DNA from: Paenibacillus beijingensis
GTDB taxonomy: Bacteria; Bacillota; Bacilli; Paenibacillales; Paenibacillaceae
Assembly: GCF_000961095.1 (NCBI RefSeq)
Contig: NZ_CP011058.1
Span: 3,747,501-3,811,500, forward strand
Length of the DNA stretch: 64,000 nucleotides
Direction: 5' to 3'
Below the pieces are notes generated by a model. The model was not told the origin of the DNA. It saw only the letters and a list, made by a program, of their open reading frames with translations, and searched no databases. Within the stretch, counting starts at the first letter, position 1; each line of letters begins with the position of its first letter. The translations under genes and the position numbers were made by a program. Below, piece after piece: positions 26,416 through 35,429 of the stretch.

Positions 26416-26474
26416 GATAGCGGATTACGCCTTGATGATGCCTGACAGACATGAAGCTTGATCATACGACAGCG

Positions 26475-26543
26475 AACCTAAAACACCCCTGAAGCCGCTT
26501 TTGTCTTCACATTGGCGGCGCAGGGGTGTTTTAGGTTTCTTTT
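26475..26543. terminator. Bidirectional terminator
   Basis: Perfect 17-bp stem (26475-26491 with 26521-26537), an inner GCCGC/GCGGC-like stem, and TCTTTT on the right. Serves xpt on the minus strand and upstream plus-strand transcripts. Confidence 0.85.
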
Positions 26544-26544
26544 G

Positions 26545-27117
26545 TTACTCGGCAAAAACGATTTGCCCGTCCGAAAGGGAAGCGATACGGGCCAGCGAAT
26601 CGACGCGGTAGCCTGCCGCCGCCAGCCTGGAGGCGCCTTCCTGAAACGACTTTTCGATGACGATTCCGAATCCGGCAACGACCGCTTCCGCCCGTTCCAC
26701 AAGGCGGGCCAGTCCGGTTGCCGCTTCGCCGTTAGCGAGAAAATCGTCGATAATGAGCACGCGTTCCCCCGGTGCCATGAACTGGCGGGAAATCGTAACC
26801 TCGTTTTTTTGCTGCTTGGTGTACGAATAGACCGTCTCGGTCAGCAAATCCTGATTGAGCGTCAGCGATTTTTGCTTGCGCGCGAAAACGGTCGGAACAC
26901 CGAGCTGCAGCGCCGTCATGACGGCGGGCGCAATCCCCGACGATTCCAGCGTCAGCACTTTCGTCACGCCTTCTTTGGCGTACATCCGGGAAAAGGTTTG
27001 TCCGATTTCCCACATCAGCTGGGGATCGATCTGATGGTTCAAAAACGCGTCCACCTTCAATACTCCTTCTCCCAGCACGCGTCCTTCCTGCATAATCTTT
27101 TCTTTGAGTCGATTCAT
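26545..27117 (-). CDS. xpt: Xanthine phosphoribosyltransferase
   Basis: Purine salvage enzyme converting xanthine and PRPP to XMP. The protein has 190 residues, the normal length. The PRPP-binding motif is VLIIDDFLANGEA; TLESSGIAPA and SLSDGQIVF are characteristic of Xpt. In Bacillus subtilis xpt is preceded by a guanine riboswitch; the 150 bases upstream here show only a short CCCGGT/ACCGGG hairpin and no purine-riboswitch core. No pbuX permease follows. Confidence 0.93.
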   Translation of the reverse strand: MNRLKEKIMQEGRVLGEGVLKVDAFLNHQIDPQLMWEIGQTFSRMYAKEGVTKVLTLESSGIAPAVMTALQLGVPTVFARKQKSLTLNQDLLTETVYSYTKQQKNEVTISRQFMAPGERVLIIDDFLANGEAATGLARLVERAEAVVAGFGIVIEKSFQEGASRLAAAGYRVDSLARIASLSDGQIVFAE

Positions 27118-27283
27118 CGTTAGCCTCCTGTAACTTATGTTGCTGGTCCCGGTCGTTACCGGGATGTTGCCGTGTAAGGGTCAACAGTGATTATACTTCA
27201 GATAAGGCTGTCCGAAAAGAGAAAAAATGGGGAATTGGAACAAACGGAAGGGATTCGGCCAGCCCTACAATAAAGGAGCCTAC

Positions 27284-29209
27284 TCATAACGGGCTGCCGT
27301 ACCGGCGCTCATACATTGCGAGCACCCGCAAAGGCCAAATATAGCGGCTGCTGTGGTAATGAATATATAAGCTGCCGGCTAACCCGCCGCCCGTCGGGTA
27401 GGAAGAACGCCAATCTTCCGCTTGCAGCAGTTCGATCAGCCTGACGATCCCATTGTCGATCGAAGCCGTCGGCGCAGAATGGACGGCGATTAACGCCTCC
27501 AGCGCCCATGCGGTCTGGGAAGGGGTGCTGCCTTGAAGCGGCACATATTTGCCGGCTGCGTCGCTTGCGCACGATTCGCCCCAGCCGCCGTCGGGGTGCT
27601 GGACGGAGAGCAGCCAGCGCGTTCCCCGGGCGACAGCGGAGGCCCGGCCCCCCGCCCGTATGGCGCTCAGTCCCGACAGTGCCGCACCCGTGCCGTGAAC
27701 GTAGCAGATGCCCCAGCGCCCGAACCAGCTGCCGTCCTGCAGCTGGCGTTCCAGCAGCCAGCGCGCCGCTTTCGCCGCCGCACCAGCGGCACCGGGGGCA
27801 ATAGAGGCTCCGGCGGGATCGCCTTTGCTTAAAACGTGCAGCGTGCGCGCGGTCAAATCGACGGTCGACGGGTCCGTTACGATGTGGGCGGCGCTCTCGA
27901 ATTGAAGGAATCCGAGCAGCGGACTGTCGGATTCCTTTTCAAATGCGGGCCAGCCGCCGTCCGGATTTTGCATGGACAGCACCCACGCTAATCCTCTTTC
28001 CCACTGCCGCCGCAGATTGGCGTCGGTTTTGGCGAAAGGCCGAAGAAGATGAAGAGCCGCCATAGTGTCGTCCACATCGGGATAAAGCGTATTGACATCC
28101 GAAAATCCGAAGCCGCCCGGCGGCGTATACGGATTGCGGATACTCCAGTCCCCTTTGCGGTTATGCTGCCGCTGCGCGACATAGTCCGCAGCCCGCCTCA
28201 CAGCGCGGTCGGCTTCGTCCCGAAGCGGTCCGCTCTCCAAACCGCCTGCCGCATCGCGCAGGGAGCATCCGATCATCGCGGTATCCCACAAGGCGGAGGA
28301 AGCGACCTGCAGATGAGCCGTATGATCGCGTTCCCACTGCCAGACAAGGGACTTGATTCCAGCCAGCGCACGCTGGATAATGTCCGAACCGGCTTCGTAT
28401 CCGATTGAAAGCAGCGCGGCAATCATGAGCATCGTGGCGGTGGAATAAGTAAGCAGCGTGCCGTCCGGCTCGATCCGCTCGAGCAAAAATAGTTCCGCCT
28501 TGCGCAGAGAGGGCTTGTGCAGCAGGAAAGAAGCGGAGGACAATCCTTTAAACAGCGCGGACAGCGAAGGAGGAAGCGAAGCGTCGTCGTCAAATGACCG
28601 CTCTCCGCCCACAAACAGTCCGGATAAATCGGGGGTCTCGCCGCTGTGAAGCGCAAAGCCGGTGGAGGCGATCATCAGAATCGGCACGAGATGTACGCGG
28701 GCATGGCCGGACAAATCGAACAAGTTGACCGGAAACCACAGCGGCGCCAGCAGCGTTTCCACCGGAATGCGCAGCGAGCCGGGCCACTCGGCTTGCCCGG
28801 TCATGCACAGCAGCGCCTGGGTGAGCAGAGTGCGTACGCGGCAAAGACCGCCCCGGGCGAGGATGAACGAACGGGCCTGCTCCATTGCCGGATGATCCGG
28901 GTCGTAATAACCGGAATACAGCAGCGCATAATAGGCTTCCACCGTTGCTTCGAGCTGACCGTCCGGCTGGTCCCGGTACAGCTTCCAGCCTCCGCCCGGC
29001 TCCTGACGGGAAGCGATTCTTGCCGCCAGCTTGCGGATCAGTCCGGGGTCCGGGTCTTTGAGCGAGCAGAGCAGCACAATGAGATAAGCATCCGACGTTA
29101 TTCCTCCTTCAAAGCATAAGCGCCACGAACCGTCACCCGACTGGCTGTTCAGCAGCTCGCGTACAAGCGTTTCCTTCATTTGCCGCACCTGATTTCGCAG
29201 CACAATCAT
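27284..29209 (-). CDS. Squalene-hopene/sporulenol-type class II terpene cyclase
   Basis: Prenyltransferase-like (alpha/alpha)6-barrel cyclase of about 641 residues with many QW-type repeats (QDGSW, QNPDGGW, QHPDGGW, GDGSW). The catalytic acid motif is DVDD in YPDVDDT. Length and start (NQVRQMKETLVRELLNSQSGDGSW) resemble Bacillus SqhC, which makes sporulenol from tetraprenyl-curcumene, but squalene to hopene is also possible. The upstream frame to 29374 is a translated tandem repeat and is rejected; the ATG at 29209 has a GGAAGGGG site. No polyprenyl synthase or squalene genes are adjacent. A membrane-associated role in spores is inferred. Confidence 0.88.
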   Translation of the reverse strand: MIVLRNQVRQMKETLVRELLNSQSGDGSWRLCFEGGITSDAYLIVLLCSLKDPDPGLIRKLAARIASRQEPGGGWKLYRDQPDGQLEATVEAYYALLYSGYYDPDHPAMEQARSFILARGGLCRVRTLLTQALLCMTGQAEWPGSLRIPVETLLAPLWFPVNLFDLSGHARVHLVPILMIASTGFALHSGETPDLSGLFVGGERSFDDDASLPPSLSALFKGLSSASFLLHKPSLRKAELFLLERIEPDGTLLTYSTATMLMIAALLSIGYEAGSDIIQRALAGIKSLVWQWERDHTAHLQVASSALWDTAMIGCSLRDAAGGLESGPLRDEADRAVRRAADYVAQRQHNRKGDWSIRNPYTPPGGFGFSDVNTLYPDVDDTMAALHLLRPFAKTDANLRRQWERGLAWVLSMQNPDGGWPAFEKESDSPLLGFLQFESAAHIVTDPSTVDLTARTLHVLSKGDPAGASIAPGAAGAAAKAARWLLERQLQDGSWFGRWGICYVHGTGAALSGLSAIRAGGRASAVARGTRWLLSVQHPDGGWGESCASDAAGKYVPLQGSTPSQTAWALEALIAVHSAPTASIDNGIVRLIELLQAEDWRSSYPTGGGLAGSLYIHYHSSRYIWPLRVLAMYERRYGSPL

Positions 29210-29288
29210 TCGCCCCTTCCCGAATACCTGCCTATATATATGCGGGCTGGGGCCGGATGAATACGCCGCGGCTGCAGGGGAAGCAAGC

Positions 29289-29440
29289 GTGCGAAGAGCG
29301 GGTTCGAAATAAGGTTGCACGGGAAGGAGATGTGTGCGAAGAGCAGGTTCGAAGTAAGGCTGCAGGGAAAACAATCATACGAGTAACGGGTTCGATTTAG
29401 GCGGCAGCGGGAAGAAAGCGTACAGGAGCGGATCCGGGTA
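29289..29440. repeat. Tandem repeat of about 43-45 bases upstream of the cyclase
   Basis: Four imperfect units begin near 29289, 29334, 29377 and 29420, each with (G/A)T(G/A)CGA..AGC.GGTTCGA. Two of them read on the minus strand as QPYFEPALRT, in frame with the cyclase, which explains the artificial N-terminal extension. Confidence 0.75.
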
Positions 29441-29556
29441 TGTACCTGCGAAAGGCATTTACACAAGATGGGCGGCGGCGGTGGGCGGGTGTCCAATCTT
29501 CAGGGGGCCTTTCACCATACGATAGAGTAATCTCTACAACAAGGAGTGATTTACTG

Positions 29557-29664
29557 ATGTCCTACCCAGTTGGAGGAGCAGGTTACAGCCCTTTTACAAG
29601 CACCGGCGCTATTCTTGTTCTGTTCATTCTGCTCGTAATTATCCTGAAAGCTTGGTGCTATTAA
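29557..29664 (+). CDS. YjcZ family sporulation-related peptide
   Basis: Thirty-five residues: a Gly/Ser/Pro-rich start (MSYPVGGAGYSPF) and a single hydrophobic helix ILVLFILLVIILKA. It fits the YjcZ family of small membrane peptides annotated with sporulation. AAGGAG lies 10 bases before the ATG. Confidence 0.75.
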   Translation: MSYPVGGAGYSPFTSTGAILVLFILLVIILKAWCY

Positions 29665-29705
29665 TAGTCTGCCGGCTGCGGGCGGAGTAACCGACCGCTA
29701 ACGCG

Positions 29706-29757
29706 AAAAAAGAGGCACACGGGCAGCGCATTTTGCGCCCCGTGCGCCTCTTTTTTT
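29706..29757. terminator. Bidirectional terminator
   Basis: AAAAAAGAGGC...CACGGG pairing with CCCGTG...GCCTCTTTTTTT between the convergent yjcZ-type and yhbH genes. Confidence 0.85.
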
Positions 29758-30902
29758 CACCCGGCCGATTTTGTGAAAAACCGTTTCAACGCGTGGTACA
29801 CTTCGCTTTTGTCGCGAATGACGGAGTAAAGAAACTTTTTGTTTTGGATATGCTTGTAGGCGGACATGAGCGTGCTGCTGCGGTTATACTGGTTCACTTC
29901 TCCGTATCCGAACAGATTCGTCCGCTTGAGCATCTCTTCGATCAGCTTCACGCATTTCTCATTGTCGGAGGTCAAGTTGTCGCCGTCGGAGAAGTGGAAA
30001 GGGTAGATGTTCCAATTTACCGGCGGGTATCGGCTGTCGATGATGTCCAGCGCCTTGGCATAGGCGGAAGAACAAATGGTGCCCCCGCTTTCGCCTCTTG
30101 TGAAAAACTCCTCTTCGGTCACTTCCTTGGCTTCGGTATGATGAGCGATGAACACGATTTCCACGTGCTCGTATTTACGCCGCAGAAACTTCGTCATCCA
30201 GAAAAAAAAGCTGCGCGCGCAATATTTTTCGAACGAGCCCATACTTCCGGAAGTATCCATCAGCGCCAGCACGACGGCATTGGAGTGGGGACGCATCACA
30301 TCCTGCCATGTTTTGAACCGCAGATCCTCGGGCGAAATGCCGGAAAACCCCGACTTGCCCGCACTGGCGTTGCGCCTCAAATTCTCAATCAAGGTCCGTC
30401 TCTTGTCGATATTGGACATAATGCCTTTTTTGCGGATATCTTGGAATACAACGTCCGGCGACTGCACGTTTTCCTTCTGCTTTTGCTCCAGATGAGGCAG
30501 CTCCAGCTCTTCGAACAGCATATCTTCAAGCTCGGCCATGCTGATTTCCGTTTCCAGGTATTCCTCGCCGGGCTGATCGCCGGCACCCTGTCCTTTGCCC
30601 GGCCCTTTGGCCGCCGAAGGATCGACGCCAAGCACATCGCCGACTTGGGAGTCGCCGTCTCCTTGTCCGACATGCTGCTGCTTGTTGTAATTATAAATGA
30701 AGCGGTATTCATCGATGCTCTTGATCGGTACTTTAACCGTTTGACGTCCGTCTGACAGGACGATGCTTTCGTCGGTTACAATATCCGGAAGATTCTGCTT
30801 GATGGCTTCCCGGACTTTCTCCTGATGCCGCGTCTGATCCTGATACCCTTTGCGGTGCAGCGACCAGTCTTCGCGCGATACGATAAATAATGGCTCCGTC
30901 AC
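29757..30902 (-). CDS. yhbH: Sporulation protein YhbH (DUF444)
   Basis: Protein of 381 residues with conserved N-terminus FIVSREDWSLHRKGYQDQ and a C-terminal von Willebrand A-like domain; the metal site is DTSGSMG in ALMDTSGSM. A Gly/Gln-rich linker (about 75-110) separates the halves. GTG 30911 overlaps the AAGGGG site, so GTG 30902 with normal spacing is preferred. YhbH is a sporulation gene often near the kinase PrkA, which is not in this window. Molecular role unknown. Confidence 0.88.
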   Translation of the reverse strand: MTEPLFIVSREDWSLHRKGYQDQTRHQEKVREAIKQNLPDIVTDESIVLSDGRQTVKVPIKSIDEYRFIYNYNKQQHVGQGDGDSQVGDVLGVDPSAAKGPGKGQGAGDQPGEEYLETEISMAELEDMLFEELELPHLEQKQKENVQSPDVVFQDIRKKGIMSNIDKRRTLIENLRRNASAGKSGFSGISPEDLRFKTWQDVMRPHSNAVVLALMDTSGSMGSFEKYCARSFFFWMTKFLRRKYEHVEIVFIAHHTEAKEVTEEEFFTRGESGGTICSSAYAKALDIIDSRYPPVNWNIYPFHFSDGDNLTSDNEKCVKLIEEMLKRTNLFGYGEVNQYNRSSTLMSAYKHIQNKKFLYSVIRDKSEVYHALKRFFTKSAG

Positions 30903-31069
30903 GGAACTCACCCCTTAGCAGTTGGCTTAATGAGCTATGTTCCATCTATATTCGGCCGCTTTGCGGGTTATGTGGGCGGAGCATCCGTTTACAAGCCATT
31001 TTACTTGTTTGACAATCTCCGTAACTTCGTTTGTAGGCTGTCTGCGCTATGCTATAATTAGCAGAAGGT

Positions 31070-31317
31070 TTACACTCCTGCAAGCAGGCCGATTGCGAAC
31101 AGGCCGAGGACGGCAAGCAGCGGCAGCGCATTCAGGACGATTCCGGTAACGGCCATCGCTTTGCGCCGTTTCCGGGAAGTGGCGCCGGCAATGCCAAGGC
31201 TTAAACCGGCAATGCTCGCCAGAATCGAACCGACCAGAACGAGCGTCGAGACGATGATCGCGCCTGCTCCCGGCCTGGAGTCTCATGGGCCGATGTCAAT
31301 TGATGTTCTTCACTCAA
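31070..31317 (-). pseudogene. Small membrane protein gene with an apparent frameshift
   Basis: Minus-strand TTG at 31317 follows AAGGAG by 10 bases and a TATAAT; it opens SEEHQLTSAHETPGR. The hydrophobic continuation GAIIVSTLVLVGSILASIAG...LLAVLGLFAIGLLAGV to the stop at 31070 is in another frame with no start of its own. A one- or two-base slip near 31265-31280 joins them. The two-helix layout resembles DUF4190-like proteins. Either a pseudogene or a sequencing error. The flanks of the 470-base gap hold nothing else clear. Confidence 0.6.
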
Positions 31318-31384
31318 CGAAGGACGACTCCTTTTCGCGAATTGTGCTACTATTATACCCGTTCGGGAAAGGGGTGAAAACGAA

Positions 31385-31765
31385 ATGATGCGTAAATATA
31401 TGTCCTACGGGGCGCTGCACGCGCTGCTGGCGGTCGTACTGGGCGCCTTTGCCGCCCACGGCTTGAAAAGCCGCTTGACGACGCATATGCTGGACGTGTT
31501 CGAAACAGGGGTCCGGTATCAAATGTATCATGCTTTAGGACTTATTCTGGTCGCGATTATGTCCGAGAAGCTTGGCCAGAAGGGCGGGGCGCTGAGAACG
31601 GGAGGCAAGCTGCTCCATATCGGTATTTTTTTATTTTCGGGAAGTTTGTATGTGCTCAGCTTGAGCGGGATCGGCTGGCTCGGGGCGATTACGCCGCTGG
31701 GCGGTCTTTGCTTTATCGCGGGATGGGCCTTAACGGCATGGGCCGCCTGGAAAGCGCGGAACTAG
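31385..31765 (+). CDS. DUF423 family membrane protein (YwdK-like)
   Basis: Membrane protein of 126 residues with four predicted helices and the family signature GALHALLAVVLGAFAAHGLK and a central VRYQMYHALGLI. Function unknown in the family. Start ATG 31385 with AAAGGGG upstream. Confidence 0.88.
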   Translation: MMRKYMSYGALHALLAVVLGAFAAHGLKSRLTTHMLDVFETGVRYQMYHALGLILVAIMSEKLGQKGGALRTGGKLLHIGIFLFSGSLYVLSLSGIGWLGAITPLGGLCFIAGWALTAWAAWKARN

Positions 31766-31793
31766 AAGCGCTTTTCGGGCGGCGGGGATGCGG

Positions 31794-32294
31794 CTATACG
31801 GTAAAATCATCGATTTCATGGAGATGAAAGGTATAGACTTGTTTTTCGTCCACGTGGTAAACCGTCAGCAGCTTTGTTTCCTCATCGAAATGGATCATCC
31901 GCGCCGGCACGTCAAGCTTGACGCCTTTGCCCTTATTGACGCTCAGGCGGATCAGCTTTTTTTCCTCGATACCACTGCGGATAATTGCGGTTAAAGGAAC
32001 AGCCGATAACGATGCTTTGCACGCGGCCGGGTCATTCGACCTGGTTTTTTCGGCTGGAATCGGCACGCCGGGCAGCTCCGTCTCGGGCGCTGCCGTTCCG
32101 GCAAGCGTCTCCGCCTTCAAACGATCGATCAGAAATCCGAGCCTGCTGCCGGAAATAATGCGGTAATCCGGAACATTGGCCCGGTTTAACAGATGAAGCA
32201 GCGCCTCCAGAGCATGTGCGTTCGTTTCGCCCTCCATCAACACTTCGATATTAAATAAATAGGTATTTTGGCCTCTATTCGCTGTATTATCCAT
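31794..32294 (-). CDS. Conserved hypothetical protein, 166 residues
   Basis: Not recognised. The ATG at 32294 has a GGAGG site; the longer frame to 32429 is rejected. N-terminal half (NTYLFNIEVLMEGETNAHALEALLHLL) looks alpha/beta and could be a small oligomerising domain; a Pro/Ala-rich linker (about 60-90) follows; the C-terminal part (KLIRLSVNKGKGVKLDVPARMIHFDEETKLLTVYHVDEKQ) is beta-rich, suggestive of a small barrel. Soluble, no signal. Divergent from the DUF1805 gene. Confidence 0.7.
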   Translation of the reverse strand: MDNTANRGQNTYLFNIEVLMEGETNAHALEALLHLLNRANVPDYRIISGSRLGFLIDRLKAETLAGTAAPETELPGVPIPAEKTRSNDPAACKASLSAVPLTAIIRSGIEEKKLIRLSVNKGKGVKLDVPARMIHFDEETKLLTVYHVDEKQVYTFHLHEIDDFTV

Positions 32295-32473
32295 AGTTCC
32301 TCCGAACCTGTAAAGTACTACTAATATACCACCAAAACGGCTTCGTTTCATAGCCTTCCCAATCAAGCAGAAACAGCTGTCGATGTCAGCGTGAAACTTT
32401 ATCTTTTTGCCACAGACACGAACTTCCACTGACGCATATAGTGAATTAGTGTTCGGAAAGGAGGTGTGCCGAT

Positions 32474-32779
32474 ATGATGCGTATGGTACCGCTGGAGCTT
32501 GAAGGCGGAGCTACGGTGCTCGGCATTGAGGTGAAGCTGCCCAAAACAACGCTTGTCGCCGTGACGACCGACAAAGGTTATATCATGTGCGGGGCGCTTG
32601 ATGTCGCTTTGCTGAATACAAGGCTGAAGGACCGAGGAATTATTGCCGGCAGAGCGGTTGGCGTGCGGACGCTTGAGGAATTGATGGCGGCGCCTATGGA
32701 GTCGATTACGGAACAGGCGGCGGCGCTCGGTGTAACGGTGGGCATGAAAGGTTCGGACGCGGTGCGGCTGATGCTCTGA
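32474..32779 (+). CDS. YunC family protein (DUF1805)
   Basis: Protein of 101 residues matching DUF1805 (YunC): the LPKTTLVAVTTDKGYIMCGALDV core and GIIAGRAVGVRTLEELM. AGGAGG precedes the ATG. Function unknown. In Bacillus subtilis yunC neighbours yunD; a YunD-like gene is at 48840 here, 16 kb away. Confidence 0.85.
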   Translation: MMRMVPLELEGGATVLGIEVKLPKTTLVAVTTDKGYIMCGALDVALLNTRLKDRGIIAGRAVGVRTLEELMAAPMESITEQAAALGVTVGMKGSDAVRLML

Positions 32780-32825
32780 CAGAAGCTTCCTGTGCTGGGC
32801 GGGATCTTGAATTGTGCTTTTGATG

Positions 32826-32873
32826 AAAAAAGAAGCTTCCAGCACCGCATCAAGTGCGGTTTTGGAAGCTTCT
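32826..32873 (-). terminator. Terminator of the mtnKA operon
   Basis: AGAAGCTTCCA / TGGAAGCTTCT 11-bp stem with an inner ACCGCA/TGCGGT stem; on the minus strand it is followed by six T. Confidence 0.8.
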
Positions 32874-32890
32874 ATGGCTCAATTATGGGG

Positions 32891-33970
32891 TTACAGCTCG
32901 AACAGTTTTTTTAGATTGACATCATATGGCGCCTTAACAACGCCTTTCTCCGTAATAATCGCCGTTACATATTCGGCCGGCGTTACGTCAAAGGCCGGAT
33001 TAAACACTTTCACGCCATGAGGGGCCGTACGTTTGCCGAACGCTTCCGTCACTTCCTCGGGGCTGCGCTCCTCGATCGGAATCAAGTCGCCGGTCGGCGT
33101 CTGCAGATCGATCGTAGACATCGGACAAGCGACATAAAATGGAATGCCGTGCGCTTTCGCCAGAACAGCGACGCTGTAGGTGCCGATTTTGTTGGCGACG
33201 TCTCCGTTGGCGGCGACGCGGTCGGTACCGACGATGACCGCCTGCACCCACCCTTTGGACATGACCATTCCGGCCATATTGTCGCAGATCAGCGTTACAT
33301 CGACCCCGGCCTGCTGCAGCTCAAAGGCGGTCAGGCGGGCGCCCTGCAGCACCGGCCGCGTCTCGTCGGCAAATACTTTCAGGGAAATGCCGCGTTCCTG
33401 AGCCAGGTAGAACGGGGCGAGCGCGGTTCCGTATTTTGCGGTCGCAAGACCGCCGGCATTGCAGTGCGTCAGCACGCCCATGCCGTCCTTCATCAGCTCG
33501 AGCGCATACTCACCGATCAGGCGGTTCGTCTCTTCGTCTTCGCTCTGGATGGCGATCGCCTCTTCGAGCAGCGCCTTTTGGCACGCTTCGAGAGAGAGCC
33601 CGCTCCCGGCCGCGCTTGCCGCCTTCGCTTTCATCCGGTCCAGCGCCCAGAACAGGTTGACTGCCGTCGGACGCGACGTTGCAAGATAATCGGCAACCCG
33701 CTCGACTTCCGCGAGCCATGCTTCCTGATCGGAGCCTTCTCCGCCTGCGCCTGCGGTGCCCAGCACGAGGCCGTAGGCGGCGGCAATGCCGATCGCCGGA
33801 GCCCCGCGCACCTTCATGTGGCGAATGGATTCCCATACTTCTTCCGCTGTAGTCAGCGGCAAATAGACCGTTTCCTCAGGGAGCAGACGCTGATCGAGCA
33901 GCTCGAGCTTGTCGCCTGCCCAAATGAGGGATTGCAATCCTGCATAAGAGGAAGTTGATGTATCTGTCAT
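32891..33970 (-). CDS. mtnA: S-methyl-5-thioribose-1-phosphate isomerase
   Basis: Methionine salvage enzyme converting methylthioribose-1-phosphate to methylthioribulose-1-phosphate. The protein has 359 residues; catalytic C170 in THCNAGG and D250 in VGTDRVAANGDVANKIGTY. The frame is open to 34153 but the ATG at 33970 has AAAGGAG 8 bases upstream and gives the normal start. It lies 55 bases after mtnK and forms an operon with it. The later pathway genes (mtnWXBD) are not in the window. Confidence 0.95.
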   Translation of the reverse strand: MTDTSTSSYAGLQSLIWAGDKLELLDQRLLPEETVYLPLTTAEEVWESIRHMKVRGAPAIGIAAAYGLVLGTAGAGGEGSDQEAWLAEVERVADYLATSRPTAVNLFWALDRMKAKAASAAGSGLSLEACQKALLEEAIAIQSEDEETNRLIGEYALELMKDGMGVLTHCNAGGLATAKYGTALAPFYLAQERGISLKVFADETRPVLQGARLTAFELQQAGVDVTLICDNMAGMVMSKGWVQAVIVGTDRVAANGDVANKIGTYSVAVLAKAHGIPFYVACPMSTIDLQTPTGDLIPIEERSPEEVTEAFGKRTAPHGVKVFNPAFDVTPAEYVTAIITEKGVVKAPYDVNLKKLFEL

Positions 33971-34025
33971 CGTGGTGCTCCTTTCATTTAGACGGGCTGC
34001 TCTGGCAGCCCGCACCGGAAAACTG

Positions 34026-35237
34026 TTATTGTGCCGTCTCGGAGACGGCGATGTCGACGATTTGCTCAATCGATTCCGTCTGGCGGCCGCGCTTGATGAG
34101 CGTTTTACCGATGGCGAGCGCAAGCCGCTGCGTCCGCTCGCGGACGGCGGCATCCGGGATCGTATCGATGTCGGCTACGTGCGCCAGACCGACGATGCGG
34201 CGGACCATCTTGGCCCCGGCAAAGCCGGCCGTATCCTGAAGCAGCCGCTTCATATACAGATCCTGGAATCCCGGAGCGCGCTGCAGCATCGGGTCGGAGC
34301 CGTGCTCGTTCCACAGCGCGCGGAATTTGCTCTCGAAGCCGCTCCATACGCCTTGCACCGCTCCCGTCAGGAAGGTACGGTATTCCTTCCTGGCCGCTTC
34401 GTCGCCGCTCCAATGCTCCTGGGCCGCGAAGCTGAGCAACAGATTGGCGATGACGGCGCCGATGTCGAAGCCCATCGGACCGTAATAAGCGAATTCGGGA
34501 TCGATCACCTTCGTGGAGTCAGGGCGGGCGAAGATGCTGCCGGTGTGCAAATCGCCGTGCAGCAGCGCTTCGGTGCTTGTCAGGAACTTCTCGCGAAGAA
34601 GCGCGACTTCCAAATGCAGCGCGCCGTCGCTCCAGAGCGCCTCCGCCTCGTCGCGGATGCTTTCTTCAAAACTGTTCGTATCCGCATCCCGGTACGGGTC
34701 GCAGAAAATGAGATCTTCGGTTATCTTGCACAGATCAGGATTAATAAAAGACTTCAGCTGCAGTTTTTTCTCCTGCTGGTTCATGCCCAGATCCGATGTG
34801 AAGAAGAGCGTATTGGCCAAAAATGTGGAAATATCGTCGGCAAATCGCGGATAAACAATCCGCTCGATCAGCCCTTTTCGCATAATCGTATGATCGCTTA
34901 AATCTTCCATAACGGTCAGTGCGAGGTCGGGGTTGTACAAGTACACTTCGGGTACAAGCCCCGGAGCAAGCCGGCCCTGCACGATCAGCGCTTCGCTTTC
35001 GATGCGGGCGCGGTCAAGCGAGAGCGGCCACGATTCGCCCACGACTTTGGCATAAGGAAGCGCCTGTTTCAATATAACGCTTTTTCCGGTTGCGGGCTCC
35101 GTTACGTGGAAGACGAGATTCAGGTTGCCGTCGCCGATTTCGTTGCACGTCAGCTCGGTCCCCGGAGAAAACAGATTGTCCAAGGAACGGGCGATATCGA
35201 CCGCTTCGGCTTCGGTCAATGGATGATAGGCTGTCAT
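34026..35237 (-). CDS. mtnK: S-methyl-5-thioribose kinase
   Basis: Phosphorylates methylthioribose in methionine salvage. The protein has 403 residues with an APH-like kinase fold: GDGNLNLVF (ATP loop), catalytic HGDLHTGSI and DPEFAYYGP metal site. ATG 35237 begins the standard MTAYHPLTEAEA; the upstream frame to 35336 is rejected. Bacillus mtnK is under an S-box (SAM riboswitch); none is recognisable in the roughly 190-base gap upstream. Confidence 0.95.
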   Translation of the reverse strand: MTAYHPLTEAEAVDIARSLDNLFSPGTELTCNEIGDGNLNLVFHVTEPATGKSVILKQALPYAKVVGESWPLSLDRARIESEALIVQGRLAPGLVPEVYLYNPDLALTVMEDLSDHTIMRKGLIERIVYPRFADDISTFLANTLFFTSDLGMNQQEKKLQLKSFINPDLCKITEDLIFCDPYRDADTNSFEESIRDEAEALWSDGALHLEVALLREKFLTSTEALLHGDLHTGSIFARPDSTKVIDPEFAYYGPMGFDIGAVIANLLLSFAAQEHWSGDEAARKEYRTFLTGAVQGVWSGFESKFRALWNEHGSDPMLQRAPGFQDLYMKRLLQDTAGFAGAKMVRRIVGLAHVADIDTIPDAAVRERTQRLALAIGKTLIKRGRQTESIEQIVDIAVSETAQ

Positions 35238-35429
35238 GGATAGTGGGTCCACCTTTCGGCTTAATTTTTGCGTTATAGTTATAATATAAGGCTCCGCTGG
35301 ACGGGTGCCGGTATATCCGCCGTATGTCTCAACCATTTATTATAACGGATATTTTTTCGCCATGGAATACCTCTTTTGATATAATGAAGCAACAGGCGAA
35401 ATTTGACGATCAGACAGGAGGCTGGAAAC

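Noticed and set aside
25782..26465. Minus-strand frame with GWTSA-like peptide repeats
   Set aside because: The repeats come from the tandem DNA array at 26288-26415; there is no start or family, and the plus-strand cotJB-like gene is clear.
29210..29374. N-terminal extension of the triterpene cyclase
   Set aside because: It is translated tandem repeat; homologous cyclases start at the position matching 29209.
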